A stretch of DNA of 64,000 nucleotides. It comes from an uncultured Amylibacter sp. GTDB lineage: Bacteria; Pseudomonadota; Alphaproteobacteria; Rhodobacterales; Rhodobacteraceae. The stretch spans positions 186,001 through 250,000 of the forward strand of contig CAJIZV010000001.1 in NCBI GenBank assembly GCA_905181935.1, written 5' to 3'. The notes under the pieces are model-generated. The model was not told the DNA's origin. It worked only from the letters and a program-made list of their open reading frames with translations, and made no database searches. The first letter of the stretch is position 1. Every line of letters begins with the position of its first letter. The position numbers were made by a program, and so were the translations under genes. Below, one piece after another: positions 1 to 8,806 of this stretch.

Positions 1-413
1 GCACAACAGCTGGTGCAAAATTGATAAACGGTGACGAAGTAGTAGGCAAGGTAAGCTTTATTTCACGTTCTGCAGATCCATTAACACGTACATTTTTAGT
101 AGAGACAACAGTTGCCAATAAAGACTTGGCTATAAGAGAAGGCTCAACTGCAGACATATATATCGCACTTGATGGTGTTAAAGCGCATTTACTGCCTCAA
201 TCATCCCTTACATTAAGTGGGGCTGGTGAATTAGGAGTGAGAATTGCTGAAGATAGTAAAGCTAAGTTTGCACCGATACAAATCATTCGAGATTCTGAAG
301 AAGGTGTATGGGTAACAGGTCTACCACAATCCGTAGATATAATAGTTGTTGGCCAAGAGTATGTTACTGATAACTCTAACATAAAGATATCCTATAAAGG
401 CTCTCAACAATGA
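1..413 (+). CDS. RND efflux periplasmic adaptor (membrane fusion protein), C-terminal part
   Basis: The reading frame is open from the first base, so this is the 3' part of a gene that starts outside the window; the TTG at 21 is an internal codon, not a start. About 136 residues remain. They look like the beta-barrel and membrane-proximal domains of an AcrA/MexA-type adaptor: the stretch around VSFISRSADPLTRTFLVE is the usual beta-barrel motif (ISRSADPxTRTF), followed by a small barrel with GVWVTGLPQ. Adaptors of this family join an RND pump to an outer-membrane channel in the periplasm. The stop codon overlaps the start of the next gene by 4 bp (ATGA), so the two are translationally coupled and should form one pump. 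The substrate cannot be told from sequence. Confidence 0.88.
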   Translation, partial: TTAGAKLINGDEVVGKVSFISRSADPLTRTFLVETTVANKDLAIREGSTADIYIALDGVKAHLLPQSSLTLSGAGELGVRIAEDSKAKFAPIQIIRDSEEGVWVTGLPQSVDIIVVGQEYVTDNSNIKISYKGSQQ

Positions 414-3400
414 CAAGTATGATTGATTGGGCAACAGATAGGGCCCGAATGATATTAGTATTTGTTGTCATGTCATTGGTTGCAGGTATTTTAGCATATA
501 CAAGTTTACCCAAGGAAGGTGAGCCTGACATTGATATCCCAGCACTTTTCGTATCTGTGCCTTTTCCAGGAATTTCTGCTGAAGATAGTGAAAAACTAAT
601 TGTTAAGCCTCTAGAAAACAAACTCAAAGGTATTACTGGGCTAAAGACCATGTCATCCACTGCCGCTGAAGGCTATGGGGGTGTGGCATTAGAATTTGAA
701 TTTGGTTGGGATAAGACTGCCACGATTGCAAATGTTCGCGACAAAGCAAATCAAGCTCAAGCTGAATTTCCCGATGGTGCCGACCAATATTCCATAAATG
801 AAATTAATTTTTCAAGGTTCCCAATTTTAGTAGTCTCTATGTCAGGCCAATTACCTGAACGGACTATGGCGCGGGTAGCCAAAAACCTACAAGATCGTAT
901 CGAGGCAATGCCTGAAGTGCTAGAAGTAGGGCTTGCGGGCCAACGTAATGAAATGTTGGAGGTTTTAATCGACCCACTGAAGCTAGAAGCATATAATGTG
1001 ACGGCAGGTGAATTAATTAATGTTGTAACCAATAATAATCTTTTGATTGCGGCTGGTGAAATAGAAAATGATTCCGGTGCCTTTGCAATAAAAATTCCAT
1101 CGTCGTTCAGTAAGCCTAAAGATGTTTATAATCTGCCTGTAAAAGTAAACGGCAATAGAGTTATTACTTTACAAGATTTAGCAGATATTAGGCTTACATT
1201 TGAAGATCGCATTGGAACGGCGCGTTTTAATGGCGAGACTACGGTGACCTTACAAATTATTAAACGAAAAGGTGTAAATTTAATAAGTACAGTTAGCTTG
1301 GTTAAAGCGGAAGTTGAAAAGATAACTCTAGAGTGGGAGCCAGAATTACGCGATGCAATCACTATCAATTATTCTTCAGACCAATCGCGCCAAGTCTCTG
1401 GTATGGTTAGCCAACTTGAAGGATCAGTTTTAACTGCGATTGCATTGGTAATGATCGTTGTCTTGGCGTCTCTTGGCATCCGTTCTGCATTATTAGTAGG
1501 CTTTGCAATACCAACATCTTTTTTGCTGGCTTTTGCTTTGATGGGAATATCTGGAATAACAATTTCTAATATGGTGATGTTTGGTCTAATCCTAGCAGTA
1601 GGTATGTTAGTTGATGGAGCCATCGTTGTAGTAGAATATGCTGACAAACGCATTTCTGAAGGCGTTGAGCCAATGGAAGCCTACGGCTCAGCAGCAAAAC
1701 GTATGTTTTGGCCAATTGTATCGTCTACAGCAACAACGCTTTGTGCTTTTCTTCCCATGCTATTTTGGCCCGGAATTCCTGGTGAATTTATGAAGATGCT
1801 CCCTATAACACTAATCTATGTTTTATCCGCATCTTTACTTGTGGCGCTAATCTATCTTCCAGTTGTAGGTGGAGTGGCAGGTCGGTTAACACGTACTTTA
1901 GAAAAAGTATCCGAGTACCTGCGCAACAATACTAAAGTTTCTATTCGCATATTATTACTTTTATTATCCATTGGTATAATTTTTACAGGTGTACTTCAAT
2001 TAGTTAATGGAATTGGCATAATTGGTGCAATTTTATTTTTTGCAGGATGTATGGCTGTATCCGCAATAGCCAGCTCTCTTCGCCCAACCCCAAGATTTAA
2101 CAAGAGTTCAAAGCCAAATGTATACTCAAAGTTTATAGAATTTATAGTCAGAAATTGGTACATGCCAGCTGTGATAGTTGTGCTAACAGTTGTTTTTTTG
2201 GTTACAGTATTTTCAACATTTAGCAAAAATAATAACGGTGTAGAATTTTTTGTAACGACAGAGCCAGAAAATGCTATTGTATACGTGAGAGCACGTGGAA
2301 ACCTTTCACTAGTTGAAAAGGATGCCATGGTTAAAGATGTAGAAAGTTTGATACAAGGAATAGATGGTGTTCAAAGTGCATTTGCATTCGCTGGAAATGG
2401 CGGTTTAGATAATAACACAGGTGGTGCAACTGTTCCACTTGATACTGTGGGGCAAATTCAAATTGAAACAACTCCGTGGGAAGAACGTCGGGGCTCGCCT
2501 TCAGGTTTTGATATTTTACGTGAAATAGAATTTCGTATAACTGATATCCCAGGAGTTCAGGTTGAAATCCTAGAACTCGCTCAGGGCCCAGCATCAGGAA
2601 AACCACTTACATTAAGAGTAAAAGGCTCCGATTTTAATAAACTAAAAGTTTCGGCTGGTATCATACGTGACTATTATGAAACAATTAATGGACCCGTAAA
2701 AATAGAAGATACACGTCCCCTTCCAGGTATAGACTGGCAAATCAATGTAGATGTAGAAAAAGCTGGCCGATATAATGCTGACGTTGCACAAGTCGGTGCC
2801 ATGGTCCAACTTGTTACACGTGGTCTAAAGCTTGGTGATATGACGGTAGACACTTCTGATGAAGATATAGATATTAGAGTACGCTTGCCCAAAAAGGACC
2901 GATTATTATCTACATTAGAAACTTTACGTGTGCGTACAAATTCTGGCTTGGTTCCCATATCAAATTTTATAACTCTTACCCCTGTCGAGAAACTTGGCCA
3001 AATCGATCGTGCTGATGGAAAACGCTATTTTGATGTTAAAGCAGACGTTGCTGAAGGCGTAAATGCTGCAGAAAAAATTGAGGAAATTACCAAATGGTTA
3101 GAAGCAGAGCAACGCTTGCCAAATGGAATCGAATGGGAATGGAAAGGTGACCAGGAAGATCAAGCCGAAAGCTCTGCGTTTCTAGGTAAAGCTTTTCTTG
3201 GTGCTTTGGGCTTAATGTTTGTAATTTTATTAGCACAATTTAACTCTTTTTATAATTCAGCCTTGGTATTAATTGCAGTAATTCTATCAACTGTTGGTGT
3301 TTTAATTGGTATGCTCGTGATGAACCAAGCCTTTAGTGTTATTATGACAGGTACAGGAATTGTCGCTCTAGCTGGAATTGTAGTGAATAATAACATTGTG

Positions 3401-3745
3401 CTAATTGACACCTATCAAGAATATACGCGAACATTGCCTGCATTAGAAGCCATTTCAAAAACTGCACAAGCTCGTATTCGACCAGTACTTTTGACAACTA
3501 TCACTACTATGGCAGGCCTTACGCCAATGATGTTGGGTATTTCAATTGATTTCGTCAATGGAGGATATTCAATAGATCAACCCACAGCTTTATGGTGGAA
3601 GCAATTGGCTACTGCTGTTGTGTTTGGTTTGGGTATTGCTACTGTTTTGACGTTAGTCCTTACACCATCATTGTTAGCTTTAAGAGTATGGATAAGCAGG
3701 GGTGCTTATGCAGGATTAATAAAAGTGTTTAGGTATAAATCTTAA
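410..3745 (+). CDS. RND efflux pump inner-membrane permease (AcrB/HAE1 family)
   Basis: This 1,111-residue protein is the usual length for an RND permease. It has the family layout: N-terminal transmembrane segment (about residues 13-32), a periplasmic porter domain opening with VSVPFPGISAEDSE, a bundle of transmembrane helices from about residue 340, then a second porter domain and helix bundle ending near residue 1100. In the proton-relay helix it reads MLVDGAIVVVEY. The first of the two aspartates typical of AcrB (VDDAI) is present and the second is Gly, a variant I recall from other alphaproteobacterial RND pumps. It should export a hydrophobic compound using the proton gradient, working with the upstream adaptor. 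No outer-membrane channel gene follows, so that partner is probably encoded elsewhere. Confidence 0.93.
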   Translation: MTSMIDWATDRARMILVFVVMSLVAGILAYTSLPKEGEPDIDIPALFVSVPFPGISAEDSEKLIVKPLENKLKGITGLKTMSSTAAEGYGGVALEFEFGWDKTATIANVRDKANQAQAEFPDGADQYSINEINFSRFPILVVSMSGQLPERTMARVAKNLQDRIEAMPEVLEVGLAGQRNEMLEVLIDPLKLEAYNVTAGELINVVTNNNLLIAAGEIENDSGAFAIKIPSSFSKPKDVYNLPVKVNGNRVITLQDLADIRLTFEDRIGTARFNGETTVTLQIIKRKGVNLISTVSLVKAEVEKITLEWEPELRDAITINYSSDQSRQVSGMVSQLEGSVLTAIALVMIVVLASLGIRSALLVGFAIPTSFLLAFALMGISGITISNMVMFGLILAVGMLVDGAIVVVEYADKRISEGVEPMEAYGSAAKRMFWPIVSSTATTLCAFLPMLFWPGIPGEFMKMLPITLIYVLSASLLVALIYLPVVGGVAGRLTRTLEKVSEYLRNNTKVSIRILLLLLSIGIIFTGVLQLVNGIGIIGAILFFAGCMAVSAIASSLRPTPRFNKSSKPNVYSKFIEFIVRNWYMPAVIVVLTVVFLVTVFSTFSKNNNGVEFFVTTEPENAIVYVRARGNLSLVEKDAMVKDVESLIQGIDGVQSAFAFAGNGGLDNNTGGATVPLDTVGQIQIETTPWEERRGSPSGFDILREIEFRITDIPGVQVEILELAQGPASGKPLTLRVKGSDFNKLKVSAGIIRDYYETINGPVKIEDTRPLPGIDWQINVDVEKAGRYNADVAQVGAMVQLVTRGLKLGDMTVDTSDEDIDIRVRLPKKDRLLSTLETLRVRTNSGLVPISNFITLTPVEKLGQIDRADGKRYFDVKADVAEGVNAAEKIEEITKWLEAEQRLPNGIEWEWKGDQEDQAESSAFLGKAFLGALGLMFVILLAQFNSFYNSALVLIAVILSTVGVLIGMLVMNQAFSVIMTGTGIVALAGIVVNNNIVLIDTYQEYTRTLPALEAISKTAQARIRPVLLTTITTMAGLTPMMLGISIDFVNGGYSIDQPTALWWKQLATAVVFGLGIATVLTLVLTPSLLALRVWISRGAYAGLIKVFRYKS

Positions 3746-3783
3746 AACCTCAACTAGTAATAGTTGAGGTTAAGGACTTTTTT
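3746..3783 (+). terminator. Rho-independent terminator after the RND operon
   Basis: A perfect 11-bp stem (AACCTCAACTA / TAGTTGAGGTT) with a GTAA loop starts right after the RND permease stop codon. A run of six T follows, starting six bases after the stem. It fits termination of the RND transcript before the convergent ABC exporter gene. Confidence 0.7.
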
Positions 3784-3876
3784 ACTTTTTAGTGCTTCAT
3801 CATATTTTTCAATATTAGTTTTGAATTAGTATAACCGTTTGATCGCTTAAAGTATTTTGATACAAATAATAGAAGT

Positions 3877-5697
3877 TTATACAGCATCTACTTCCGTCTC
3901 TTGCATATGCCACATATGTGCATAACGCCCATTATGCTTGAGTAAATCATCATGCGTGCCTTCTTCAACGACTACGCCCTTTTCCAAAACCACAATTTTA
4001 TCAGCATCCACGACTGTTGATAATCGGTGAGCAATAGTTATCACAGATCGGCCAGTTCCAAGCCGACGTAAACTTTCTTGGATATCTCGTTCAGTTTCTG
4101 TATCAAGAGCTGACGTTGCTTCATCCAAAACTAAAATTGGTGGGTTTTTTAACAAAGTGCGAGCAATACCAACACGTTGTTTTTCACCACCAGACAACTT
4201 CAAGCCACGCTCACCCACAGTCGTATTATACCCATCAGCCAAACTTATTATAAAATCATGAATTTTAGCAGCTTTTGCAGCATTGATAATTTCGTTTTCT
4301 GATGCACCTTCACGCCCATAAGCAATATTATAGCCTATCGTATCATTAAATAAGACAGTATCTTGAGGCACAATACCAATTGCATCATGAACTGAACTCT
4401 GAGTAACATCACGTATATCTTGCCCATCAATCTTTAGCGCACCATTTCCTACATCATAAAAACGAAACAACAGGCGACCGATAGTAGACTTTCCAGAACC
4501 AGACGGCCCAACGATGGCAACAGTCTCCCCTTTTTCAACACGTAAATTTAAACCAGCAAGAATTACACGTTCAGGATCATATCCAAAGGTAACATTATCA
4601 AATTCAATTAGCCCACCCTTTACAGTTAAATCTTTAGCGCCCGATTTATCTAAAACTTCCTGTGGCTGGCCAAGTAAGTCAAACATCTCTCCCATATCAA
4701 CTAAAGCTTGGCGAATTTCACGATATACGGTTCCAAGAAAACCTAATGGCATTGTTATTTGAATCATATATGCATTTGCCATTACAAAATCACCAACACT
4801 AAACTCACCACGTTGAACGCCAATGGCAACTAATATCATAACTCCAACAAGCCCTATTGTTATTAATACAGCTTGACCAAAGTTTAAAAATGCTAACGAA
4901 TAATTAGTCTTTAATGCTGCAGCTTCGTATCCACGCATACTTTCATCATAACGCAATGCCTCACGCTCTTCTGCTCCAAAATACTTTACTGTTTCAAAAT
5001 TCAACAAACTATCAATCGCTTTCTGATTAGCGTCTGTATCTTTGTCATTCATTTCTTTTCGAACTTTTACGCGCCACTCTGTAACAGAAAAAGTGAACCA
5101 AATATACATAACAATAGTTACTAATACGATTGACATATATAGTGGGCCAAATTCAAAATAAAATATACCAGCTACAATTAATAACTTTAAAATTAATGGA
5201 CCTATTGAAAAAAGCATGAATCTTAAAAGAAATTCAACGCCTTTTACTCCTCGTTCCATAATTCGGCTCAATCCACCAGTCTTCCGAGTTATATGATAGC
5301 GTAATGATAGCCGGTGCATGTGCCTAAAAGTTTCTAAGGCTAATTGCCGCAATGCGCGTTGTCCAACTCGAGCAAATATAACATCCCTTAGTTGACTAAA
5401 CCCAACCGCCATCAACCGCATAACTCCATATGCAACAACCATACCTAGCGCACCTGCTGTAAGCATAAAAATTGTTTGATCTTCACCCGCTCCTGGTGCA
5501 AGCGCGTCAACAGAGACCCCGTAAACGTATGGCGCCATAACACCTAATATTTCACCAACAACCAATGCGAACATAGCTAAAATAACTCGGAATTTTATAT
5601 CATTCCGTGATTTTGGCCAAAGATAAGGAAGAACGGATTTAATAACGCTCATTCCTTGTCCACGTTTTAATTTTACTGTTGATGTTGTTGGTTTCAC
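3877..5697 (-). CDS. Atm1/HMT1-type ABC exporter, fused permease-ATPase
   Basis: A half-transporter of 606 residues: six transmembrane helices (about residues 35-330), then one ATP-binding domain. Seen in the ATPase part: Walker A GPSGSGKST near residue 397, signature LSGGEKQRVGIART, Walker B ILVLDEATSALD and the switch histidine in IAHRLSTV. In the membrane part, TRKTGGLSRIMERG and FLLRFMLF match the Atm1 subfamily, which exports glutathione-bound sulfur or metal species for cytosolic Fe-S assembly and metal detoxification. The start is GTG, supported by a GGGAGA ribosome site nine bases upstream; the internal ATG at residue 16 has its purine run directly abutting it and is less likely. It sits alone, tail to tail with the RND operon. 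Confidence 0.9.
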   Translation of the reverse strand: MKPTTSTVKLKRGQGMSVIKSVLPYLWPKSRNDIKFRVILAMFALVVGEILGVMAPYVYGVSVDALAPGAGEDQTIFMLTAGALGMVVAYGVMRLMAVGFSQLRDVIFARVGQRALRQLALETFRHMHRLSLRYHITRKTGGLSRIMERGVKGVEFLLRFMLFSIGPLILKLLIVAGIFYFEFGPLYMSIVLVTIVMYIWFTFSVTEWRVKVRKEMNDKDTDANQKAIDSLLNFETVKYFGAEEREALRYDESMRGYEAAALKTNYSLAFLNFGQAVLITIGLVGVMILVAIGVQRGEFSVGDFVMANAYMIQITMPLGFLGTVYREIRQALVDMGEMFDLLGQPQEVLDKSGAKDLTVKGGLIEFDNVTFGYDPERVILAGLNLRVEKGETVAIVGPSGSGKSTIGRLLFRFYDVGNGALKIDGQDIRDVTQSSVHDAIGIVPQDTVLFNDTIGYNIAYGREGASENEIINAAKAAKIHDFIISLADGYNTTVGERGLKLSGGEKQRVGIARTLLKNPPILVLDEATSALDTETERDIQESLRRLGTGRSVITIAHRLSTVVDADKIVVLEKGVVVEEGTHDDLLKHNGRYAHMWHMQETEVDAV

Positions 5698-5778
5698 GAT
5701 AGATAATCTCCCTGAAGATTATACATAGTATCCTACCAACAAATTGACCAGCTCAAACAATTTTGGATTTTTAAAATA

Positions 5779-7155
5779 TTAGCTATCAGGAATTTGAAAT
5801 ATTTGCCCAGGATAAATCAAATCTGGATCTTTAATTGAGTCAAGATTAGCTTCAAATATTTGAACATATCTATAACCAAACCCATATTTTAACTCTGCTA
5901 ATTTCCATAATGTGAAGCCAGGTTGAATAGTAGCCTGACCAGATTCCATTTCACGAATTACACGTTGAAACGGGCTTTCAACACGATCTATTACTTTACC
6001 AGTATCATCAAGAGCATCTACTCTTAACGTATATAACCCTTCTTTAATATTTGGAATTTCAAAAAGCCATTTTCCATCACTTACTGCTCCCAAAACTACA
6101 GGCTTATTATCAACATAAACGCGGACCACCTGATTAGATGAAGCACGGCCTGCCAATATAACGTCTCCACTGGCAGAATAATTAATTGTATCTAAAGATA
6201 AGGGTTGAATGTCTGGCCCTACTCCTGCTTGCTCCTGAACTATAATTTGACCATCCGCTTCTGCTATAATAATTTTTGGGCTTATTAATTCATCGACCTT
6301 AGAAGGCATAACTAAAACAGTCTCTGAAGATTTCAACCCAGTATTACCGACTTCCTCAAGCTGCAACTCCATTGGTTGATCGCCTTTTGGAATAGTGGTT
6401 ATAAAAGCGAAGGTGCCTTTTGAATCAGATTTAACAATATCTAACTCTTTGCCATCTATCATTAACCGTACTTCACTATTAGGTTTAGCTGAACCTGCAA
6501 TAATTGCAGCTCCATCTTTTTCGACTCGTACCAAATCAAATGATGGAACCTTTACAACTACTGATAGATCGTTTTCTTGAGTTAAATTATTAATAACTGG
6601 CGCTGCAGGAGTTTTTTTAAGACTAACTATAGCTTCTGCTTCTGAACTTACTACAGTTTCATCACCTAGGCTAACTGTTGCTTCTGCCTCTGAACTTACT
6701 ACAGGATCATCACCTGGGCCAACTGTTGCTTCTGCTTCTAAACTTACTACAGGTTCATCACCCAGGCTAACTGTTGCTTCTGCTTCTAAACTTACTACAG
6801 GTTCATCACCCAGGCTAACTGTTGCTTCTGCTTCTAAACTTACTACAGGTTCATCACCCAGGCTAACTGTTGCTTCTGCTTCTAAACTTACTACAGGTTC
6901 ATCACCTAGGCTAACTGTTGCTTCTGCTTCTGAACTTACTACAGGTTTTACTTTTTGTGTAAAAGTAATGGCTTCACTATCAACAGATGAATTATTTTTA
7001 GTAGTTTCCATTGACACAAAAAGTAGGGCCAAAACTGCTAAGGCAGCAGCAATCGAGAAAATAACTTTTTCCTCAGACCGAATGCCTTTTAATTTTGAAA
7101 CAACAGAAACTATTTTTGTTTCAATATTTTCAGTTTGGTTTGTACTCATATTCAT
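5779..7155 (-). CDS. LysM-domain inner-membrane protein with 16-residue tandem repeats
   Basis: This 458-residue protein has a short cytoplasmic N-terminus, one transmembrane helix (about residues 31-48) and a long periplasmic part. Residues about 71-183 are seven copies of a 16-residue acidic repeat with consensus EAEATVSLGDEPVVSL; the later copies drift. Then come two Ig-like or carboxypeptidase-regulatory-like beta domains (IIAGSAKPNSEVRLMIDG and VILAGRASSNQVVRVYVD start them). A C-terminal LysM module (about residues 408-456, beginning FTLWKLAELKYG and ending IYPGQIFQIP) should bind peptidoglycan. This architecture is common for alphaproteobacterial peptidoglycan-binding LysM proteins of unknown role; the long acidic repeat as a spacer is the odd part. 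The gene is divergent from the LOG-family gene, with 43 bp between the start codons. Confidence 0.85.
   Translation of the reverse strand: MNMSTNQTENIETKIVSVVSKLKGIRSEEKVIFSIAAALAVLALLFVSMETTKNNSSVDSEAITFTQKVKPVVSSEAEATVSLGDEPVVSLEAEATVSLGDEPVVSLEAEATVSLGDEPVVSLEAEATVSLGDEPVVSLEAEATVGPGDDPVVSSEAEATVSLGDETVVSSEAEAIVSLKKTPAAPVINNLTQENDLSVVVKVPSFDLVRVEKDGAAIIAGSAKPNSEVRLMIDGKELDIVKSDSKGTFAFITTIPKGDQPMELQLEEVGNTGLKSSETVLVMPSKVDELISPKIIIAEADGQIIVQEQAGVGPDIQPLSLDTINYSASGDVILAGRASSNQVVRVYVDNKPVVLGAVSDGKWLFEIPNIKEGLYTLRVDALDDTGKVIDRVESPFQRVIREMESGQATIQPGFTLWKLAELKYGFGYRYVQIFEANLDSIKDPDLIYPGQIFQIPDS
6611..6949 (-). repeat. 48-bp in-frame tandem repeat in the LysM gene
   Basis: Units begin at 6644, 6692, 6740, 6788, 6836, 6884 and 6932, an exact 48-bp period. 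The units at 6740, 6788 and 6836 are identical base for base, and the one at 6884 differs by a single base. The outer copies are more diverged and partial. The unit length is a multiple of three, so copy-number change would keep the reading frame and alter only the length of the periplasmic spacer. Confidence 0.95.
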
Positions 7156-7198
7156 GTGCCCCCTTGGCGGTACTCATTAATAAGTGTAAGTATTAAGT

Positions 7199-7759
7199 AT
7201 GAATTTACAACGCAAAAAATCTATATGCGTCTATTGCGCTCATCGCAATGGTATACGCTCAAACTATTTAGCATCCGCACGTGATACGGGCGATATGATT
7301 TCTCGTCTTAATATGAGGTTAGTCTATGGTGCAGGTGATATTGGCCTAATGGGCGCAGTTGCAGTAGCCGCTCAATCTGGAGGTGCAGAAACATTTGGTG
7401 TTATTCCAGAGCACTTATTACAAAAAGAAGTTGGAAAACTTGATTTAGATACACTTGTGATTACTGGAGATATGCATGAGCGTAAAAAAATAATGATAAT
7501 GAATTCAGATGCTTTTATACTATTACCAGGTGGATTGGGCAGTTTAGAAGAGTTTTTTGAGTTAATTACATGGCATCAATTAGGATTACACTCGAAACCC
7601 TGCTATATATTTAATGTAGACGGCTACTGGGATACATTAATAGCACTTATCAAAAATCAAATAAATGAAGGATTTGTTCCTGCTGAAAATATTAATTTTT
7701 TTACTGTAGTAGACAATATTAAAGATCTTGAAACTAAACTAACTCAAGATCTTTCCTGA
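7199..7759 (+). CDS. LOG-family (TIGR00730) nucleotide 5'-monophosphate phosphoribohydrolase
   Basis: A 186-residue Rossmann-fold protein, the normal size for the LOG/YvdD family. The N-terminus reads ICVYCAHRNG and the nucleotide-binding motif is LLPGGLGSLEEFFE, close to the family signature PGGxGTxxE with Ser in place of Thr. RLVYGAGDIGLMG is the usual glycine-rich strand-loop. Characterised relatives remove ribose 5-phosphate from cytokinin-like or purine nucleoside monophosphates; bacterial members are often annotated only as Rossmann-fold proteins, so the true substrate is open. The gene is divergent from the LysM gene, and its last 16 bases overlap the end of the convergent rarD-like gene. 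Confidence 0.85.
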   Translation: MNLQRKKSICVYCAHRNGIRSNYLASARDTGDMISRLNMRLVYGAGDIGLMGAVAVAAQSGGAETFGVIPEHLLQKEVGKLDLDTLVITGDMHERKKIMIMNSDAFILLPGGLGSLEEFFELITWHQLGLHSKPCYIFNVDGYWDTLIALIKNQINEGFVPAENINFFTVVDNIKDLETKLTQDLS

Positions 7760-8625
7760 CGTATCGCATGAAATGAGTATATACCAAGACCTACCCAAAT
7801 AAGAGCAAAAGCCATGAAATGTGAACTCCTAACTGGCTCCATGAATACTAGTGTTGCTAGTAAAAACTGAAGTGTAGGATTCACATATTGTACTAACCCT
7901 ACAGTGGCTAAACGTAATCGCTCCATAGAAAAAGCCATTAACATTAATGGCAAACCAGTTAAAATTCCTGTGAACATTAATGCTCCACTAATTTTAAAAT
8001 TATCCCCAAAGAAACCACCATCGCGGCCAGTTAGACCAGTCCAACCAAAGTAATGTGTTCCTATAAGCCAAATTAATGCTAGTGGTAATAATATTACGAC
8101 CTCCCAAAAAACAGACCTCATAGGGCCAATTTTTAATGGCTTTTTTATCAATCCATAAAGTCCAAAAGTAAGCGCTAAAACAATTGAGATATAAGGAATT
8201 TGACCAATACCAACACTTAACAATATTACAGCAGCAACCGCTAAACTAACAGCAAACCACTGCGAAACACTTAAACGTTCGCCAAGAAAAATAGCTCCAA
8301 AAGCAACAGCTACTAATGGAAAAATATAATAACCCAAACTAGCTTGCGTAACCTTACCAATTTGAACAGCGTATATAAAGAAAAACCAATTAATACTTAT
8401 AAAAACTGATGCCATACAAACACGTTTAAAAGCTTTTTGCGGAATAGTTATTAAACCTTTTCTGACTATTAAAATACCACCAATAAAAAGAGCAGTCCAA
8501 ATAGTGCGGTGACTTAAAATTTCTAGGGGAGGTACTTGTGCTATCGATTTATAATACAATGCAGATAGGCCCCAAATAAAACAGGCCAATAACATAGCTA
8601 ATACGCCAATTGTTTCTTGTTTCAA
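7744..8625 (-). CDS. rarD: RarD-like EamA-family transporter
   Basis: The 293-residue protein is almost entirely hydrophobic, with about ten predicted membrane helices in two EamA repeats. The opening GVLAMLLACFIWGLSALYYK and the phrase LEILSHRTIWTALF are typical of RarD proteins (YYK...LEIL.HR..WS). RarD members are drug/metabolite-superfamily permeases with poorly known substrates. The start is TTG at 8625: no in-frame ATG or GTG lies upstream with a ribosome site. The start sits only about 15 bases after the U-run of a terminator-like hairpin, so expression may depend on readthrough from the sodB side or on a very short leader. Its 3' end overlaps the LOG-family gene by 16 bp on the opposite strand. 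Confidence 0.85.
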   Translation of the reverse strand: MKQETIGVLAMLLACFIWGLSALYYKSIAQVPPLEILSHRTIWTALFIGGILIVRKGLITIPQKAFKRVCMASVFISINWFFFIYAVQIGKVTQASLGYYIFPLVAVAFGAIFLGERLSVSQWFAVSLAVAAVILLSVGIGQIPYISIVLALTFGLYGLIKKPLKIGPMRSVFWEVVILLPLALIWLIGTHYFGWTGLTGRDGGFFGDNFKISGALMFTGILTGLPLMLMAFSMERLRLATVGLVQYVNPTLQFLLATLVFMEPVRSSHFMAFALIWVGLGIYSFHAIRQERS

Positions 8626-8635
8626 TCTAACACCA

Positions 8636-8678
8636 ATCCAAAAAAGAAGCCCCGCTGAATACTCAGCAGGGCTTTTTT
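8636..8678 (-). terminator. Bidirectional-looking terminator between sodB and rarD
   Basis: The arms at 8648-8658 and 8663-8673 pair over 11 positions around a four-base loop. Read on the minus strand all positions pair (one G-U), and a run of six U (complement of 8640-8645) follows, as expected for terminating the sodB transcript. On the plus strand one pair is C-A and six T follow (8673-8678). It lies only a few bases before the rarD start codon, so it could also act as an attenuator of rarD. Confidence 0.7.
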
Positions 8679-8681
8679 GCT

Positions 8682-8747
8682 ATGCGACCAAAACCCTAAG
8701 GTTTAGTCCTCCCGTCGCATTGCGTTGTCTCTGTTTTGTCACAATGC
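8682..8747 (-). promoter_or_regulatory. Structured element in the sodB 3'UTR / rarD leader
   Basis: Two pairings compete here. One has arms ATGCGAC (8682-8688) and GTCGCAT (8714-8720), a perfect 7-bp stem enclosing an inner 5-bp stem, AAACC (8691-8695) with GGTTT (8700-8704), closed by a tetraloop. The other has GCATTG (8717-8722) and CAATGC (8742-8747), a 6-bp stem that uses some of the same bases. The minus-strand transcript would meet the 8742-8747 arm first, then the outer stem, then the terminator at 8648-8673. I do not recognise a known riboswitch or sRNA family in it. Only pairing is seen; function is inference. Confidence 0.4.
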
Positions 8748-8806
8748 AATATTTGATTTCAGAGTCAACTAAATATTAATCATCTTGCCAAAAAACGTCC
8801 TATTTT

